A stretch of DNA of 64,000 nucleotides from Microbacterium sp. SORGH_AS_0428 (GTDB lineage: Bacteria > Actinomycetota > Actinomycetes > Actinomycetales > Microbacteriaceae), in the NCBI RefSeq assembly GCF_031453615.1, contig NZ_JAVIZT010000001.1, forward strand, positions 682,001-746,000, written 5' to 3'. The notes under the pieces are model-generated. The model saw nothing but the letters and a program-made list of their open reading frames with translations, was not told the origin of the DNA and made no database searches. Below, piece after piece: positions 48,955 to 58,284 of the stretch (position 1 is its first letter; the number at the start of each line of letters is the position of its first letter). Made by a program: the position numbers and the translations under genes.

Positions 48955-50052
48955 TCAGAGGGACGCGTAGGCGTAGATGGGTGCCGTCTGGGACGGCGCG
49001 AGGAACCCGAACTTCTCCTTCACGCGACGGGGGGACCCAGAGACGCCGGAGGTGAAGTTGGTGAGGCTGGAGCTGACCGAAGGGTTCACGAGGCCCGCCA
49101 GCGCCGGGTCGTACTTCGCGTCGCCGACGGTGATACGCGCACGCTCGACCACGAGGTAGGTGTCGCGTCCGAACGTCGTGTTGGCGTAGTAGGAGGCGTT
49201 CGGAACCGTGGTGGCTCCCGAGCCGGACACCGCAGCGACCCCGGCGACCGCACTGCCGAGGGTGACTCCGGACGCGGCGGCGACCGTGTTGACACCGGCG
49301 GCTCCGGTGACCTGGGCCGTCCAGCTCGCGACCGAGAACGGGATGATCTCTCCGTCGTTCAGCACCGTGGCGTCGTTCTCCGCCGTGGTGTTGTTGGTGT
49401 CGATACCCGCCTTCAGCGTGGGGTTGCCGATCGCGCTGAGGAAGAACGAGCGGGTTCCGGATCCGGACTGCGGCAGACGCGGGTTCACGGCGACGCCGTC
49501 GATCGAGGTGAGCGTGCCCTCGAAGACCTGCTTGAGCTGGGAGGCGGTGAGGTTCGCCCACGCGGCGGTTCCGCCCTTGTAGACGTAGGAGACCGCGTCG
49601 CGGCCGAACGGCACGTAGGCCAGCTTGCCATCCGGGTTCTGGTTGGCACCCGGACCGGACGAGGACCGTGCGATGTCGACCTGGCCGGTGATGGTCTTGC
49701 CGTTCCACGCGCCGCCGGTGATCGAGGCGCGCAGCGCGGAGACGCCGTTGCCCGAGCCGGAGGGGCGCTGGAAGTAGGGGCCGCCGGGCTTGGTCTGGAT
49801 CTGGCTGCCCGTGCCGGTGGAGGGGAACGCGTCGAACGAGCCGATCGTGTTGCCACCCGCCGTCACACGCACACGCGTGCCGGTGATGCTGGTGCCGTTG
49901 GCGAGGGCGTTGGCCGCATCCTGGAGGGTGTCGGAGCCGACGAGCACGTAGCTGTTCGAGACGACCTCGGCGTTGGCCGAGCTTGCCACGAGGCCACCGG
50001 CCACCACGACGCCGAGCGCCGCGGTGATCGCGGCAAGGCGCTTCAGTTTCAT
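48955..50052 (-). CDS. Secreted PstS-like substrate-binding protein, 365 aa
   Basis: The protein has a signal peptide (residues 1-30, ending SSANAEVV) and a type II periplasmic-binding-protein fold: LVGSDTLQDAANALANG at the start, DIARSSSGPG, YVPFGRDAVSYVYKGG, and LTASQLKQVFEGTLTS with PQSGSGTRSFFL. The last motif is the phosphate-binding loop type of PstS. No lipobox and no C-terminal anchor are visible, so it may be held to the wall by a partner. It is one of three PstS-like proteins in this run. Confidence 0.8.
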   Translation of the reverse strand: MKLKRLAAITAALGVVVAGGLVASSANAEVVSNSYVLVGSDTLQDAANALANGTSITGTRVRVTAGGNTIGSFDAFPSTGTGSQIQTKPGGPYFQRPSGSGNGVSALRASITGGAWNGKTITGQVDIARSSSGPGANQNPDGKLAYVPFGRDAVSYVYKGGTAAWANLTASQLKQVFEGTLTSIDGVAVNPRLPQSGSGTRSFFLSAIGNPTLKAGIDTNNTTAENDATVLNDGEIIPFSVASWTAQVTGAAGVNTVAAASGVTLGSAVAGVAAVSGSGATTVPNASYYANTTFGRDTYLVVERARITVGDAKYDPALAGLVNPSVSSSLTNFTSGVSGSPRRVKEKFGFLAPSQTAPIYAYASL

Positions 50053-50093
50053 GGATTGCTCTTTCTGTTCGGGTTGGAAGGTGCGAGGGGAAG

Positions 50094-52565
50094 TCAAGGA
50101 CGCCGGCCGAGCCGACCGACGAAGGGCACGGCGCCGGCGGCGAGCGCGCCGGCGAGCGCGCTCAGCGGGAGGGCGCTCACGAGGGGACCGTTGTCCGGAT
50201 CGTCCGGCGTCGCGCCCGCGGACAGCGCCGCGGCGACGGCACCTGTGGCAGCCGGCGCGGCGACGGCAGGAGCCGGCACGCCGGCGGCAGCGCCGCCGGC
50301 CGCTGCGGGCGCGACGGCGGGAGGCGCCGATGCGGGCGGAGCGGCGACGGCCGGCGGAGTCGCCGGCTGGCCGGCCGCCGAGATCGCGGCGGCCGCGACC
50401 AGTGCTCGCTCACGCCAGCTCGCCGGAAGAGGCGCGTACCCCGCGGGCAGCTGACCGAACGCGTCGCCGGGTGTCTGCCCGTCCCGCGCGGCGTACTGGA
50501 TGAACTGCGCGTAGCTCTGACGGACGGAGCCGGACAGGAGCGTCGGGTTCGTCGCGGCGTACACGGGCAGGGTGAGCGGGTAGGCCGAGGGAGCCTCCCG
50601 CACCGCTGCGGACGCCGCATCCAGCGCGTAGACCTGCGGTTGGGCGGGCGAGGCGGTCATGGCGGCGGCGGCGGCGAGCATCGCTTCCGAGGTCGGACGC
50701 ACGAACTCACCCGACGCGTTTCGCAGGGATGCCGTGACGCTCTGATAGCGCTCCGCCGAGGAGCCGTCGGTGAGGGCGAGCACCTTGCGCTCGCCTGTCA
50801 GATCGCGCGTCTTGCGCTGCCACTTGGCCGGCACGCTGATCGGGTCCCACTCCCCCACGTTCAGACCGTCCCCGCGCAGGGCGTTGTAGGCGCCGGCGGC
50901 GAGATCGTTCGTGTACGGACGCCAGGTCACGGTGTTCAGCGCCTTGTCCGTGCCGCTGTACGCCTCGGCGGGGTCGACTTTGGGGAAGTTGTCGCGCGGC
51001 ACGGCCATCCCTACGCCGTTGGGATGGATCTCCGGATTCGTCGACGCCCACGCATTGACCCGCATCCCCCACGGGTCCGGAACGCCGGCGAGGAAGTCCC
51101 GGGCCTCCGCATCCGCTGCGATGTACTCCCAGACCGCGCGGGCGTACTCCGAGCGTCCCAGCGGCACCATCACGTCTGCCACGGCGGGGCTCACGATCGA
51201 CTGATCGGCCCACTCCGGGTTGAGCGCGCGGAAGTCCGGATCGAAGAGGAGGTTCTGCGGGTTCGCCCCCAGTCCCTGCTTGTCGGAGTTGGTGGGCAGC
51301 GCATCGGTGTAGGAGGAGGTGAGCAGCTTCGCCAGGAGCCGGGGGGTGAGCTTCATCTCCGTGAACGGCTGCCTCGCCATGGCCTGCTCCTCGGGCCCCG
51401 CGGAGTCCGAGGGGTATCTGTCCACCGCAAAGGTGACCGCGACGGACGTGAGGGCGAGCGGTGCGTAGATCAGTCCGTCGGTCTGCCCCTCCGCCGGCCG
51501 CAGAGCGTTCGAGGTGAGTGCCAAGGGCGCGTCGGCCGAGGTGTTGGCCGTCGCCGCCGCATCCGCATCCGTCGTCGTGATCAGCGTGTAGACGTCGCCG
51601 CCGTCGGATCCGCAGAGCTGCGGCTGCCACGACGAGACGGCGTCGGCGATGAGCTCCGTGCCCGCGAGCTGCTGCTCGCCCGCACCGATCGCGCAGTGGT
51701 TGCCGACCGGAAGGAACTCCAGGCGCACGGCCAGCCGGTGCTTCCACTCGTCCCAGAACAGCGGCGAGTCCCGGTTGTACCCCGGCCCGCGCGGCACGGC
51801 CACCAGCCAGCACGAAGTGCCGGTCACGGTGCCGTCCGCGGCGGTCTGCGGCGAGCCGCATCCGAGTCCCGGCGACTGCATGACGGTCTGCGTCTCGAAG
51901 GTGACCGATCCGGTTCCGTCCGCGGAGGAGCCGGCCCAGGCGACCTCGTTGGTCGTGTACTGCGTGAAGTACTTGTTCGTGTTCAGGTCGACGCCGGGCA
52001 CGATCTTGCCGTCGACCACGCGCGCCACGGTGTCGTTGCGTCCCGTCTCCGGGTTCTTCATCGCCGAGACGAAAGGGATGCCGGTGTAGGGCACATCACC
52101 CGTGGTGACCGAGTACTGCTGATCGGCGGGGGCGATCGCATCGACGGAGTCGACGTTGCGGTCGCGACGTGCGCCCTCGGCGTTCGTGCCACCGAACTGG
52201 CAGGTCGTGCGATCCGGTGCGAGGACGCCGTTCTCGAGCGTGTCACCCCAGCACTGCATGAGCTGCAGGTAGTTCTCTCCGCCGTTCTGGCTGTTGGGCA
52301 CCGTCGAGGCGGCCGCACCCTGCCACGAGACGCGCACCGCCTGCGCGCCCAGGTTCTTCGTCTGCGAGACACGCAGCTCCAGGGCCGGGAACGGCGCGTT
52401 CTGGTAGTCGGGGTCCTGCTCGTGCGCCGAGACGATCGCCGCGGAGTCGGTCTCCGCCCGCGCGGCGCCTGCGCCGATCACGGAGAGGGAGAGCACGGCG
52501 GCGAACACCACAACACCCGCCGCTGCCGCGCGCACCGCCGTGGCGCATCGCCCGAATCGGACCAC
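50094..52565 (-). CDS. Large PstS-like secreted protein, 823 aa, with C-terminal anchor
   Basis: A GTG start at 52565 with AAGGAG six bases upstream precedes a signal peptide (residues 1-38, ending GAARAETD). The first ~320 residues are of unknown type with several Cys. The middle (residues ~320-620) is PBP-like (PLALTSVAVTFAVDRYPSD, MKLTPRLLAKLLTSSYTDAL). The end is an Ala/Pro-rich stalk and a hydrophobic segment before GRLGRRP. It is more than twice the length of PstS. It is the first gene after a PHO-box-like repeat at 52686-52703. The ligand is probably phosphate or a phosphorylated compound, by inference. Confidence 0.7.
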   Translation of the reverse strand: MVRFGRCATAVRAAAAGVVVFAAVLSLSVIGAGAARAETDSAAIVSAHEQDPDYQNAPFPALELRVSQTKNLGAQAVRVSWQGAAASTVPNSQNGGENYLQLMQCWGDTLENGVLAPDRTTCQFGGTNAEGARRDRNVDSVDAIAPADQQYSVTTGDVPYTGIPFVSAMKNPETGRNDTVARVVDGKIVPGVDLNTNKYFTQYTTNEVAWAGSSADGTGSVTFETQTVMQSPGLGCGSPQTAADGTVTGTSCWLVAVPRGPGYNRDSPLFWDEWKHRLAVRLEFLPVGNHCAIGAGEQQLAGTELIADAVSSWQPQLCGSDGGDVYTLITTTDADAAATANTSADAPLALTSNALRPAEGQTDGLIYAPLALTSVAVTFAVDRYPSDSAGPEEQAMARQPFTEMKLTPRLLAKLLTSSYTDALPTNSDKQGLGANPQNLLFDPDFRALNPEWADQSIVSPAVADVMVPLGRSEYARAVWEYIAADAEARDFLAGVPDPWGMRVNAWASTNPEIHPNGVGMAVPRDNFPKVDPAEAYSGTDKALNTVTWRPYTNDLAAGAYNALRGDGLNVGEWDPISVPAKWQRKTRDLTGERKVLALTDGSSAERYQSVTASLRNASGEFVRPTSEAMLAAAAAMTASPAQPQVYALDAASAAVREAPSAYPLTLPVYAATNPTLLSGSVRQSYAQFIQYAARDGQTPGDAFGQLPAGYAPLPASWRERALVAAAAISAAGQPATPPAVAAPPASAPPAVAPAAAGGAAAGVPAPAVAAPAATGAVAAALSAGATPDDPDNGPLVSALPLSALAGALAAGAVPFVGRLGRRP

Positions 52566-52685
52566 GTCATACTCCTTGGATCTCGCCGCCAGGGCGGCAG
52601 TGCTAAAGCTAGGAAGTCGCGAAGAATCGGCTCTGTCGCGGCTGGGAACGGCAGGATCTCGCCGCGGTCGAGTCGTCGTGCGGCC

Positions 52686-52703
52686 GGTGAACGGCGGGTG
52701 ACG
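52686..52703 (-). promoter_or_regulatory. PHO box-like direct repeat before the surface gene run
   Basis: On the minus strand CGTCACC and GTTCACC start 11 bp apart, the layout of the actinobacterial PhoP box (GTTCACC repeats with 11-bp period). The site is 120-140 bp upstream of the 823-residue protein gene and just after the pstS stop. Confidence 0.6.
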
Positions 52704-52707
52704 CGAG

Positions 52708-54174
52708 TCAGCGACGGCGCGCGCGGCGCACCAGGAGCGGCGGCACCAGGACCGCGATGACGAACAGGATCGCCGCGATCAGCATGCCCACCTGAGACGC
52801 TCCGAAGCTCGACGCGGCCAGCGTGAACGGAGACGACACGGCCGCAGCCCCGCCCGCGCCCGCGGCACCCGAGACCAGGTTGCCGTTCGCGTCGTACACG
52901 GCCTCGGTCGTCGTCGCTGCCGCGGCGGGAGAGCCGGCGGCGGCAGCCGCGTCCGTGGACGCGCCGGCACCACCCGCGGCGCCGCCCCCGCCACCAGACT
53001 GCGCCTCGCCCGCGGCCCCCTTGTTGTTGCACGAGTCGGAGTTGAACTCCCCCACCGCGGAGCCCGGGATGCGGGTGATCTGCTGGAAGGCGGCTTTGAC
53101 GAGGTTCATCGGCAGCGGCGAGTATCCCAGTGCCCCTGCCTGCTTCTGCCCGTCGCAGACCACGTACTTGACGAACTCGCCCAGCGTGTATCCCTTCTCC
53201 GTCGTGAACACGCCGCCGACCGCTGTCGGCACGATCATGTAGGAGTAGCTGGACATCGGGTACGCGGACGGGTCGGGATTGCTGTAGACGTCGTTGAGGA
53301 TCTGGGTCAGGTAGTCGGGTGAGGACTGGTCCTCGTTGATGCGCGCCAGTCGCAGCGCGATCTCCACGTTCTCGGCCGTGGGTCCGACGAAGTTGCCCGC
53401 GGCGTTCTGCACCTGGACGACGGGGAAACCCATGCCCTTCGGGTACGAGTACTCCACGTAGGTGATCGAGCCGACCCCGTTGTCGTTGCCCACGTAGCCG
53501 GAGACGCCGAGCGAACCGCTCTGGCGCTTCGCGTCGGGCAGCTTGTCAGCCGGGAACTGCGACGTCATCCCTGTCGTCCAGATGCCGGGATACTGCGTCG
53601 ACATCCATTTGGTGAACTGCGCGGTCGAGCCTGAGCCGTCCGAACGCACGACGGGCACGATCTTCATGTCCGGCAGCGTGAGCGACGCATTGAGCGCCTG
53701 GATGGCGGGGTCGTTCCATCGCGAGATCTGCCCGGTGAAGATCTTCGTGACCACCTCGCCCGAGAGCTTCAGATCCGTGACGCGCTTGCCGCTGATCACC
53801 AGGTTGTACATGAGCGCGGTACCACCGGCGACGATCGGGAGATACGCGTAGGGACGATCCGAGCGCTCGGGGGCGGAGCCGTCCTCGGGCGCCGCTTGGA
53901 AGGGGATCTCGCTCACCGCGAAGTCCACCGTTCCCTTGATGAAGTCCGCGCGTCCCGCGGAGGAGCCCGTGCCCGAGAAGTTGACCGTCATCCCGTAGTT
54001 GTTGGCGACGTTGCGCCGCCACTGGTCGAGCGCATTCGAGGACCACGTCGAGCCCGACCCGGAGACCACCACGTACGTCGCCGCCGAGGCGGGGACGGAG
54101 GTCGCGACCAGCGATGCCACGACGGCAAGGGCTGCGACGAGGCCCGCGAGGGGGCGACGGGAACGGGCGATCAC
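52708..54174 (-). CDS. pstS: Phosphate-binding protein PstS with C-terminal membrane anchor
   Basis: The 488-residue protein has a signal peptide (residues 1-32, ending PASAATYV) without a lipobox Cys. The PstS fold shows VVSGSGSTWSSNALDQWRRN, FSGTGSSAGRADFIKG, FAVSEIPF, TGQISRWNDPAIQALNA and RSDGSGSTAQFTKW, the last being the phosphate loop. A long Ala/Gly linker ends in a membrane helix and RRARRR. Actinobacterial PstS is usually a lipoprotein; this one is anchored at the C-terminus. The GTG overlaps the pstA stop by 4 bp, so pstS is downstream of pstCA. Confidence 0.88.
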   Translation of the reverse strand: MIARSRRPLAGLVAALAVVASLVATSVPASAATYVVVSGSGSTWSSNALDQWRRNVANNYGMTVNFSGTGSSAGRADFIKGTVDFAVSEIPFQAAPEDGSAPERSDRPYAYLPIVAGGTALMYNLVISGKRVTDLKLSGEVVTKIFTGQISRWNDPAIQALNASLTLPDMKIVPVVRSDGSGSTAQFTKWMSTQYPGIWTTGMTSQFPADKLPDAKRQSGSLGVSGYVGNDNGVGSITYVEYSYPKGMGFPVVQVQNAAGNFVGPTAENVEIALRLARINEDQSSPDYLTQILNDVYSNPDPSAYPMSSYSYMIVPTAVGGVFTTEKGYTLGEFVKYVVCDGQKQAGALGYSPLPMNLVKAAFQQITRIPGSAVGEFNSDSCNNKGAAGEAQSGGGGGAAGGAGASTDAAAAAGSPAAAATTTEAVYDANGNLVSGAAGAGGAAAVSSPFTLAASSFGASQVGMLIAAILFVIAVLVPPLLVRRARRR

Positions 54175-55442
54175 GGGTTCTCCTGCGTGGGTGTCGTCGC
54201 AGCGAGAATCGCCGGCGAGTCCGTACGGGTGCGGTGGGTGATGCGGATGAGGTCGTGCTGCGAACGGTGCGCCGCGCGACGGCGCTGACCGTCGGAGAGC
54301 ACCCCGGCGCCGCGTCCTCCGATCAGGCGCGCGACGACGAACAGGCTCAACACCAGCAGGATCAGCACCGCTGCGGTGCCGAAGCCTCGGGCGACCATCT
54401 GGGGCTCGGGCGACTGGACGAAGGTGAAGACCTGCAGCGGGAGCGAGATCATCGGCCCCGAGAACGGGTTGGTGTTCAGCTCCGCGGTCACGCCCGAGGT
54501 GAGCAGGACAGGGGAGGTCTCTCCGATCCCGCGCGCCGTGCCGAGGATGACGGCCGTGGCGAGCCCGGACCGCGAGGTCGGCAGCACGACGGTCCACACG
54601 GTCCGCCAGCGTGACGCCCCCAGCGCGTAGGAGGCTTCGCGCAGGTGATGGGGAACGAGACGCAGCACCACGTCGGCGGAGCGGATGACGATCGGCAGCA
54701 TCATGACCGTGATCGCCACCGCGGCCGCGAACCCCGAACGCTCCTTGGTGATGAGCGTGATCAGGGCCGCGTAGACGAACAGGCCCGCCACGATCGACGG
54801 CAGAGCCGTCATGGCGTCGGAGACGGTGCGCACGAAACGCGCGAACGGGCCGCCGATCTCGTTGAGGAAGACGGCGGTGATGATGCCCAGCGGCACGGTG
54901 ATCACCAGGGCGATGCCGATCTGGATGAGGGTTCCCACCACCGCGTGGGCGATCCCGCCGACATCCAGGGGATCGAGCGGTCCGGCGAAGCGCATGGTCT
55001 CGACGAAGAAGTTCGGGTGCGACAGGGCGGGGATCCCCCGTCCGACGGTGTACAGGACGACGAACACGAGTGCGGTCAGGACCACGATCCCGGCGGTGGC
55101 CATGAGCACGGTGGCCAGGCGGTTCGCCACGGCGAGTCGATCCGCGCGCAGGCCGACCAGCACGGCGTACACCGCCACGAAGACGATGTAGGCCACCACG
55201 ATCCATCCGATGATCCCCGACAGCGGCGCGATCCAACCGAACAGCAGCGTCGCGACGCAGATGCCCGCCAGCAGCGCCCCACCCAGATCGAAGCCGTCCT
55301 CCAGCGCCGCGGTGCCGGGCCGACGCCGCTCGGGGCGGGCGCGTCCCGCGGGCGCCGAGGGGATGCGGGTGCGTCCCCCTCCGCGGGAGACCGGATCCGC
55401 GGGCATCTCCCCCACCCGCTCCTGCGCGTCGACGAAGCTCAT
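54171..55442 (-). CDS. pstA: Phosphate ABC transporter permease PstA
   Basis: The 423-residue permease has an N-terminal cytoplasmic stretch of ~50 residues, then two extra hydrophobic segments, and the transport domain with PLGIITAVFLNEIGGPFARF, TALPSIVAGLFVYAAL, and the EAA loop EASYALGASRWRTVWTVVLP near residue 300, followed by ILGTARGIGETSPVLLT. It overlaps pstC and pstS by 4 bp each, showing translational coupling. A C-terminal tail of ~50 polar residues is longer than usual. Confidence 0.93.
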   Translation of the reverse strand: MSFVDAQERVGEMPADPVSRGGGRTRIPSAPAGRARPERRRPGTAALEDGFDLGGALLAGICVATLLFGWIAPLSGIIGWIVVAYIVFVAVYAVLVGLRADRLAVANRLATVLMATAGIVVLTALVFVVLYTVGRGIPALSHPNFFVETMRFAGPLDPLDVGGIAHAVVGTLIQIGIALVITVPLGIITAVFLNEIGGPFARFVRTVSDAMTALPSIVAGLFVYAALITLITKERSGFAAAVAITVMMLPIVIRSADVVLRLVPHHLREASYALGASRWRTVWTVVLPTSRSGLATAVILGTARGIGETSPVLLTSGVTAELNTNPFSGPMISLPLQVFTFVQSPEPQMVARGFGTAAVLILLVLSLFVVARLIGGRGAGVLSDGQRRRAAHRSQHDLIRITHRTRTDSPAILAATTPTQENP

Positions 55443-56473
55443 CCGTTGCTCTCCGCCCCCGAGCGCGAGCGCGCGACGATCGATGATGCCGTGAAGTTGA
55501 TCACCAGGGTGATCAGGAACAGTGCGAGTCCCGCCGCCATGAGCGCGGAGAGGCCGAATTCGCTGGATTCCCCGTAGCGCAGGGCGATGAGCGCCGACAC
55601 GGAGTTCGTTCCGGTCTTGAGGACCTGCCAGTTGATCGTGAAGATCGGCGAGATGATCATGTAGACGGCGATGGTCTCGCCCAGGGCCCGACCGAGTCCC
55701 AGCATCGTGCCGCCGATGATGCCGCCGCGCCCGAAGGGGAGCACGACGGTGCGGATCATCCCCCATCGCGTCGACCCCAATGCGAGAGCGCCTTCGCGCT
55801 CCCCGATCGGGGCCTGCGAGAACGCCTCCCGCATGATCGACGTCTGCGTGGGCAGCACCATCAGCGCGACCACCATGCCGGCGATGAAGGCCGATGACGT
55901 GAAGGCGCTGGCTTCGGTCAGGGATGCTCCGTCGGAGTCCGTGACGGCGAAGACGGGGATCCATCCGAACGTGGACGAGATCCACTGCGCGACCGGGACG
56001 GCGTTCTCCTGGAGGTACTGCACGCCCCAGAGACCGAAGACGACGCTGGGGACCGCGGCCATGAGATCGACGATCGTGACCATCGCCCGCTTCACCGAGT
56101 TCGGGAGGATCTCGCTGATCAGCAGCGCCGTGCCGAACGCCAGCGGGAACGACAGGAGCAACGCGATGACGGCGATCGTGACCGTGCCGAAGAGCACGGC
56201 GGCGATGCCGAAGGAGTCGGGCACGCCGTCGCGCGGGTTCCACTCCTGCACCCAAAGGAAGGACGGGCCCGCCGACACGAGAGCCTGGCCGCCGCGCGCG
56301 GACAGGAACACGCCGACGGCCAGCATGATGGCGACGGTGACGCCCCCCGCGGCGAAGCACACGGCACGGAACACGCGATCGGAGAACACCGGCAGCGATC
56401 GCAGGGATCGACGTGGCGCGGTGGACGTCGTCGTCTCGCGTGGCGGGATGATCTCCGTCACGGCGTCGGTCAT
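55439..56473 (-). CDS. pstC: Phosphate ABC transporter permease PstC
   Basis: The 344-residue permease has six predicted helices. FGTALLISEILPNSVKRA, AAVPSVVFGLWGVQYL and the EAA loop GALALGSTRWGMIRTVVLP near residue 240 mark it as PstC. GGAGG lies five bases before the ATG at 56473. It heads the minus-strand run pstC-pstA-pstS and follows a GTTCACC half-site at 56539-56545. Confidence 0.94.
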   Translation of the reverse strand: MTDAVTEIIPPRETTTSTAPRRSLRSLPVFSDRVFRAVCFAAGGVTVAIMLAVGVFLSARGGQALVSAGPSFLWVQEWNPRDGVPDSFGIAAVLFGTVTIAVIALLLSFPLAFGTALLISEILPNSVKRAMVTIVDLMAAVPSVVFGLWGVQYLQENAVPVAQWISSTFGWIPVFAVTDSDGASLTEASAFTSSAFIAGMVVALMVLPTQTSIMREAFSQAPIGEREGALALGSTRWGMIRTVVLPFGRGGIIGGTMLGLGRALGETIAVYMIISPIFTINWQVLKTGTNSVSALIALRYGESSEFGLSALMAAGLALFLITLVINFTASSIVARSRSGAESNG

Positions 56474-56538
56474 GCATTCCTCCGGGTCATGGACATGCGC
56501 GAGCACCCCAGATGCTCAGCCACAGCGTCGCGGCGACC

Positions 56539-56556
56539 GGTGAACGACGGCTGCAG
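56539..56556 (-). promoter_or_regulatory. Possible PHO box before pstC
   Basis: A perfect GTTCACC (56545-56539 on the minus strand) lies 66 bp upstream of pstC. The unit 11 bp before it (CTGCAGC) matches only 4 of 7 positions, so the repeat is weak. Phosphate control of pstC is expected from the family. Confidence 0.4.
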
Positions 56557-56604
56557 TGGGAGTGTCCGAGACGTGTCGAGCTGATGCTGCGCGCGTGCCG
56601 CCGG

Positions 56605-58284
56605 TCACCCGGCGCCGGGCGCCGTCGGCTCGCTCGTCGCCGTCCCGGTCGGAGCAGGTGTCACAGCGGGGCTCGGCGTCGGCGTGACGGGCGCCGCGGA
56701 CGGGATCGTCATCGTGACGACCGATCCGACGAGCGCGATCTGGTTCGGCGCCGGCGAGGTGGCGGTCACGAACGACGCGGATGCCGCATCCTCCTGCCCG
56801 GTCGCAACGGCGAATCCCGCACCGACCAGCGCCGCCGTCGCCTCCGCGGACGAGAGGCCCCTCACGTCCGGCACGGTGTTGACACCGCTGGCGATCCGCA
56901 GCGCGACGGCGGCGCCGCGTGTGCGGGACTCGCCCGCCGGCGGATCCGAGCCCAGGACGGTTTCGGCGGGCATGGGCCCGTTCTCGGTCGTGATCGTTCC
57001 GGTCGCGAGGCCCGCCGCATCCAGCGCCGTCCGCGCGTCCGCCAGCGTCCGGCCGACGAGCGGGGGCACCTCGTGCCAGACCGCCTCCACGCTGGGCGAC
57101 GATGACGGCGTGGGCGACACCGGCGGCGCGCCGACGGGCACGGTGGTGGACGTTCTGGTCGGCACCGCCGAGGGCGCGGATCCCGCTGCGGCCGACAGCG
57201 CCACCACTCCGACGATGGCGGCGACACCCACGCCCGCGGCGACCCACCCCGGCCAGGGCGACGCACGAGCGCGAAGCTCCGCGGCGGGCGGTGGCGCATC
57301 GGGCTGCGCCACCGCATCCGTCGCACGGGAGACGGGCGGGGCGGGCCGATACGGACGCGTCACCGCCGTGCCCGCGGGTTCGGCGACGGGACGGGCTCGC
57401 GCCGCAGCGGGCCCGAGCGCCGCCGCCAGGGCCGTCCTCATCGCCTCGGCACCCGCGAACCGGTCCTCGGGATCCTTGAGCATCGCGGTGGTGATCACCC
57501 GGTCCCAGGCACGCGGGATGCCGCGACGCCGGGCGGAGGGCACCGGCGGCGGTGCTGCCACATGAGCGCGCGTGATCGCCGAGACGTCGCCGAAGAACGG
57601 GTCGCTGCCCGTGAGGGCCACGAAGAGCGTGGCGCCCGCCTGATAGATGTCACTCGCCACCTCCACGGGGCGCCCGAGCAGTTGCTCGGGAGCGGCGTAG
57701 GCGACGGTGGCGACGACGCCGTCGCCCATGCCGGAGCCGCTGAGGAGGGCATCTGTACCGCGTGTCGTGCGACCCGCGACGTCCGCGAGGCCGAAGTCGA
57801 GCAGACGCACGCTCGCCGCGAGGGTCCCGCCGTCTGCGATCGCCTCCGGGTCGAACATCACGTTCTGGGGCGAGACGTCGCGGTGCACGACGCCGACGGC
57901 GTGCAGCGCGTCCAGCGCCTGCAGCAGCCTGTCCGCGAGCACGGCGACGGCCGCCGATGGCAGCGCGGAGCCCGCACGCACGTAGTCCGCCAGCGTGACG
58001 CCCGCGACCAGCTCCAGCGCGATCCACACCACGGGAGGATCCAACTCCGCGACGCCGGAGTCGTAGATCTCGACGAGCGCGGGGTGGCTCGCCGATTGCG
58101 CTGCGCGCACCTCTTCGAAGAACGCCTCGCGCATGGGCGGGTCGGCGGCCAGATGCGGATGCAGCAGCTTGAGTGCCACATCCTGGTCCCGTCTCGTGTC
58201 GAACGCGCGATAGACCGCCGCTGTGCCGCCACTGCCCAGCAGTTCACGCAGCCGGAAGCGTTCTGCCACCAGTCGTCCTGTCAC
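56605..58284 (-). CDS. PASTA-domain serine/threonine protein kinase
   Basis: The 559-residue protein has a kinase domain at residues ~8-265: Gly loop GSGGTAAVYRAFD, Lys39 in VALKLLH, catalytic HRDVSPQN (134-141), LLDFGLAD and YAAPEQL. The Lys usual after HRDx is Ser here, a variant seen in other bacterial kinases. A membrane helix near 365-390 is followed by two PASTA repeats (VWHEVPPLVGRTLADARTAL and NTVPDVRGLSSAEATAALVG) that would sense muropeptides, and a Pro/Thr tail. The GTG overlaps the gene before it by 4 bp. It lies immediately upstream of pstC. Confidence 0.9.
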   Translation of the reverse strand: MTGRLVAERFRLRELLGSGGTAAVYRAFDTRRDQDVALKLLHPHLAADPPMREAFFEEVRAAQSASHPALVEIYDSGVAELDPPVVWIALELVAGVTLADYVRAGSALPSAAVAVLADRLLQALDALHAVGVVHRDVSPQNVMFDPEAIADGGTLAASVRLLDFGLADVAGRTTRGTDALLSGSGMGDGVVATVAYAAPEQLLGRPVEVASDIYQAGATLFVALTGSDPFFGDVSAITRAHVAAPPPVPSARRRGIPRAWDRVITTAMLKDPEDRFAGAEAMRTALAAALGPAAARARPVAEPAGTAVTRPYRPAPPVSRATDAVAQPDAPPPAAELRARASPWPGWVAAGVGVAAIVGVVALSAAAGSAPSAVPTRTSTTVPVGAPPVSPTPSSSPSVEAVWHEVPPLVGRTLADARTALDAAGLATGTITTENGPMPAETVLGSDPPAGESRTRGAAVALRIASGVNTVPDVRGLSSAEATAALVGAGFAVATGQEDAASASFVTATSPAPNQIALVGSVVTMTIPSAAPVTPTPSPAVTPAPTGTATSEPTAPGAG

